From: Lithospermum erythrorhizon
Lineage: Eukaryota; Streptophyta; Magnoliopsida; Boraginales; Boraginaceae
NCBI GenBank assembly: GCA_019722365.1
Contig: JADFUC010000124.1
Location: forward strand, 34,807 to 98,806
Reading direction: 5' to 3'
DNA length: 64,000 nt
The stretch's first letter is position 1, and every line of letters begins with the position of its first letter. The position numbers were made by a program, and so were the translations under genes. Positions 61,251 to 64,000 of the stretch are shown here, piece by piece. Under the pieces are notes generated by a model, which saw only the letters and a list, made by a program, of their open reading frames with translations, had not been told where the DNA came from and searched no databases.

Positions 61251-64000
61251 GTATCAATTATGTATCAATTCATTTCTTGGGTTGGTTAAATGTGATTCTT
61301 TGGAACTTGAGTATTCACCCAGTAATGATATATTACTAGTGTGGAGGTTCTCGTGATAATTTAAGGGGTTATGACGGTGCTAGATCTACTCATTAATCGT
61401 TATAATAATAGTAGTGGTCAATTATTGGCTATTATACAACTTACTATTATCGAGCCTAGAAGGTCACTTGGCATACAATGACTGAATAATATTTCATGAA
61501 TGAAATTAAAAGCGAGACTTATATATTGAGAAATCTTTCTCAGTATTTATATATTGTCAAATATATATGTTGATGAACATCAATTAGTTAAACTTGCAAG
61601 TTTAATCAATTAAAGCAATTGAGATCGATGAATAACTTGATAAGCTATTCGATAGCAAGCTCCTTAGTATTTTAATTGACATTAAGTTAATTAAAATAGA
61701 ACAACTAAAACCTTTCATTTATTTAATTACCCAGAAGTTCATAGCGGTCTAATTAGAAGTTAGCGAGTTAAGCCGATTTCTTAACAGTTGCTTAGTGGAA
61801 TTTTGGGACTTGGTATTTAAAGGGGATTATGTTTTCATGACATAAGAATCTGAAAACCTCCGCCCCTGAAAGAAATAGCCGCCCCCTCCTCTCTAGAGAA
61901 TTGGAAGATTTTGTCTTCGATTCATATTCATCACAAAGCTGTAGCAGGATTCGAAGCTCTCGGTTCGATTCCCTCTTGGTGTGTGCAATCTAGAGGACAT
62001 CTCGTCGGTGTTGAACAAGTTTTGGAGAGGATCTTGAGGAGCTTTCACGCGAGGCATTCCGTGGGAATTGGGTTCAATCCGCTTCCGTTGAAATGTAAGA
62101 ATCCTTTTATTCATACATTTGTTATTTTATGTTTAGATTAATTTACATTATTTTGAGAATCCGGGATGTATGAATTGGTGTTTATCACGATTAAATTCAT
62201 AGATTACGAGAAAGTGGCCTCGAGCCTACTCAAAGTTTAATGTATTTTATCTGGATTTGATTGTGTGTTGACATAGTTAGTTAATTTTTTGATTATTTCA
62301 TGATTTATATAAATTCAATTGATGAATATATAATATGAAAAAAAATCAACCCATTTTAATATATGTTTCACATGGTGGAATCATCACTTCATGTATTGAT
62401 TTTGATGACTTGATGTTTATTTAATTGTTTCATGAAATGAAAGGATTAAAAATTAGTTAATTTGCATTTTTTAATTTGAGGTAGGAATCATTTTGATTTT
62501 CTGATTGAGGTTTAGAAATTTGAAAAATTACGAAATTAAAAGCGTAATGTTCTTGACCTTTGAGGTTTATGCTAGTTTTCCTTTCAGAATTTTATGAATT
62601 TTTTAAGTACTCGAAAAAATTCGTTGAATTTCTAGATTGTTTTGGGTTTAATCGAAAAACTAGAAGTGTTTTTGATAAACTTCCACTTAGACGTGTTCAA
62701 TAATGATATTTTTGATGTTCGAAAAATCCCGGAATTTTTTGAATTTTTAGAGCCTCCAAATCGTTTTTTACAAAGTTACGAGTGTCACGGGAAAAAGCTG
62801 AAAATGAAATGAATTAAACAAATCGGACGCCCTTGCGAGCGGCCTCCGAACACGTCCGGTGCGAGTGGGCGTTCGACCCCTTAGGGGCGTAGCCCGTTAG
62901 CGTACTACACAGCCGCGTGTCGTGCGTGGGAGGCCGGTTTTGGTCCTTGAGTTAGGTAGATCCGTTTAGAAAACCACTGAATGTATTTATGTAGTATTTT
63001 TGGTTTTAAATTATTGGTAATTAGTAATTTGGTTTTAAATGTTAATTCAAATTTTGTCATTAAAGATGGGTGAATATATATCTTGAATGGCGTTAAATTT
63101 GATTTATATTTCCACTTTCAAAATTATTTTCATTAATTGATAATTTTGAAAATATTTTCATATTCTTTTAAATTTTAAATTTTTTAATTAATTACTTGTA
63201 GTAATTATTACATAATTTAAGAGGTTGGTAATTATTGTAATAATTAGCATCTAAGTAATCATGTGTGAATATATTTTGAATTTAAAATTTACATTAATTG
63301 ATAATTAATTGTAAATATAATGGGTAATTAATTAGTCAGTATAGACACAATTATTTCATTTCATTTTAATATATGTGACATTAAGTGCATTTATTTGTTT
63401 TTAATGTTTACTTATATATATTGTTATGGAATGGGAATGGAGTCATATTAATATGACCCGTGTTTCGATTACTGCGTCTTTTAAGTATTGTTATTTGTAT
63501 ATGACCATTTGAGTCATATTATTTCATTTTATTTAATTTTCTTGTTTCTCCCTTGACTTGCATCTTTATCTAAGTTGGGATTAGTATATTTAAGTGTAAT
63601 TGAGAGCGAACTTTAGTGGAGATTCCATGCATGACAAAGAAATTGTAATAGGGCCAAATGTTAGTTTTTGAAGTTTGAAGAAATGTAATAGGGGCCTAGG
63701 GTCATATCATGCGCCTCTTGAATGTGCGTTACTTGTTTTATTTTTTCATGTTGTACATATGGCGATTATATGCTACAATTTCATAGTAAAATAAAGCAAA
63801 GTAATAATAATCTCACCAATTTAAAATTTAAGCAACATATCGAGCCAATTTTAAAGTTGTGAGAAATCGGTTGAATTATACGGACACCTTTGTGATGGCG
63901 GGTGTTACAGGTTTTGCACTTAAGATATAATGATGGATCATATTGGTATTTCCCTTAACGTTGTGGGCTTCGATGATCATTCGAAGCAATACGTAACTAG
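61250..64000. other. Probable LTR-retroelement-derived DNA, no recognised gene
   Basis: From about 61,860 to 62,100 lies a CT-rich then GC-richer leader-like stretch, from CCGCCCCCTCCTCTCTAGAG onward. A GC-rich island is at 62,820-62,945 in otherwise AT-rich DNA. At 63,900-63,909 GGTGTTACA reads on the minus strand as TGTAACACC, the usual start of plant gypsy LTRs, so a minus-oriented LTR may begin there. No LTR pair or protein domain was found to prove it. Confidence 0.35.

Noticed and set aside
61960..61985. tRNA-like T-arm (GGTTCGATTCC)
   Set aside because: No matching D-arm, anticodon arm or acceptor stem can be built around it; probably chance or retroelement leader sequence.

Overview
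This window is nuclear DNA of a flowering plant, almost certainly a dicot. It is AT-rich, its genes have many GT-AG introns, and it carries typical plant transposons: Stowaway- and hAT-type MITEs, PIF/Harbinger, Ty1/copia and other LTR-element pieces. The protein matches below come from remembered plant families and were not searched. I cannot name the species.

Layout. (1) 1-6,723: the 5' part of a DUF1664 gene on the minus strand. Three exons are recognisable; the rest is absent or beyond the window start, and the start region is disrupted by a 27-base G run. (2) 6,750-17,078: about 10 kb without a recognisable host gene, holding tandem repeats, a possible old DNA transposon and a copia 3' end with a 179 bp LTR. 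(3) 17,079-33,134: a complete 21-exon minus-strand gene for the plant homologue of CCAR1/CARP1 (cell division cycle and apoptosis regulator 1). All splice phases agree over 1,455 codons, but one in-frame TAG interrupts codon 393. (4) 33,135-43,095: transposon-rich intergenic DNA with an hAT-like insertion, decayed PIF/Harbinger open reading frames and a possible copia fragment. (5) 43,096-52,043: the plus-strand organellar alanyl-tRNA synthetase gene, 13 exons and about 977 residues, with an hAT-like insertion in its last intron and a four-copy tandem repeat in its first. (6) 52,200-64,000: a decayed Ty1/copia element just behind the synthetase gene, a 1.19 kb direct repeat and other LTR-like, repeat-rich DNA.

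The CCAR1-like and AlaRS genes are divergent, about 10 kb apart, and have no evident functional link: one is a nuclear regulatory protein, the other charges tRNA-Ala in chloroplasts and mitochondria. I found no gene cluster or new multi-gene system. The most interesting signals are small-scale: the nonsense codon in the CCAR1-like gene, repeated copies of its exon-1 end and 5' splice site inside intron 1, the homopolymer at the DUF1664 start, and precise transposon insertions with intact target-site duplications.
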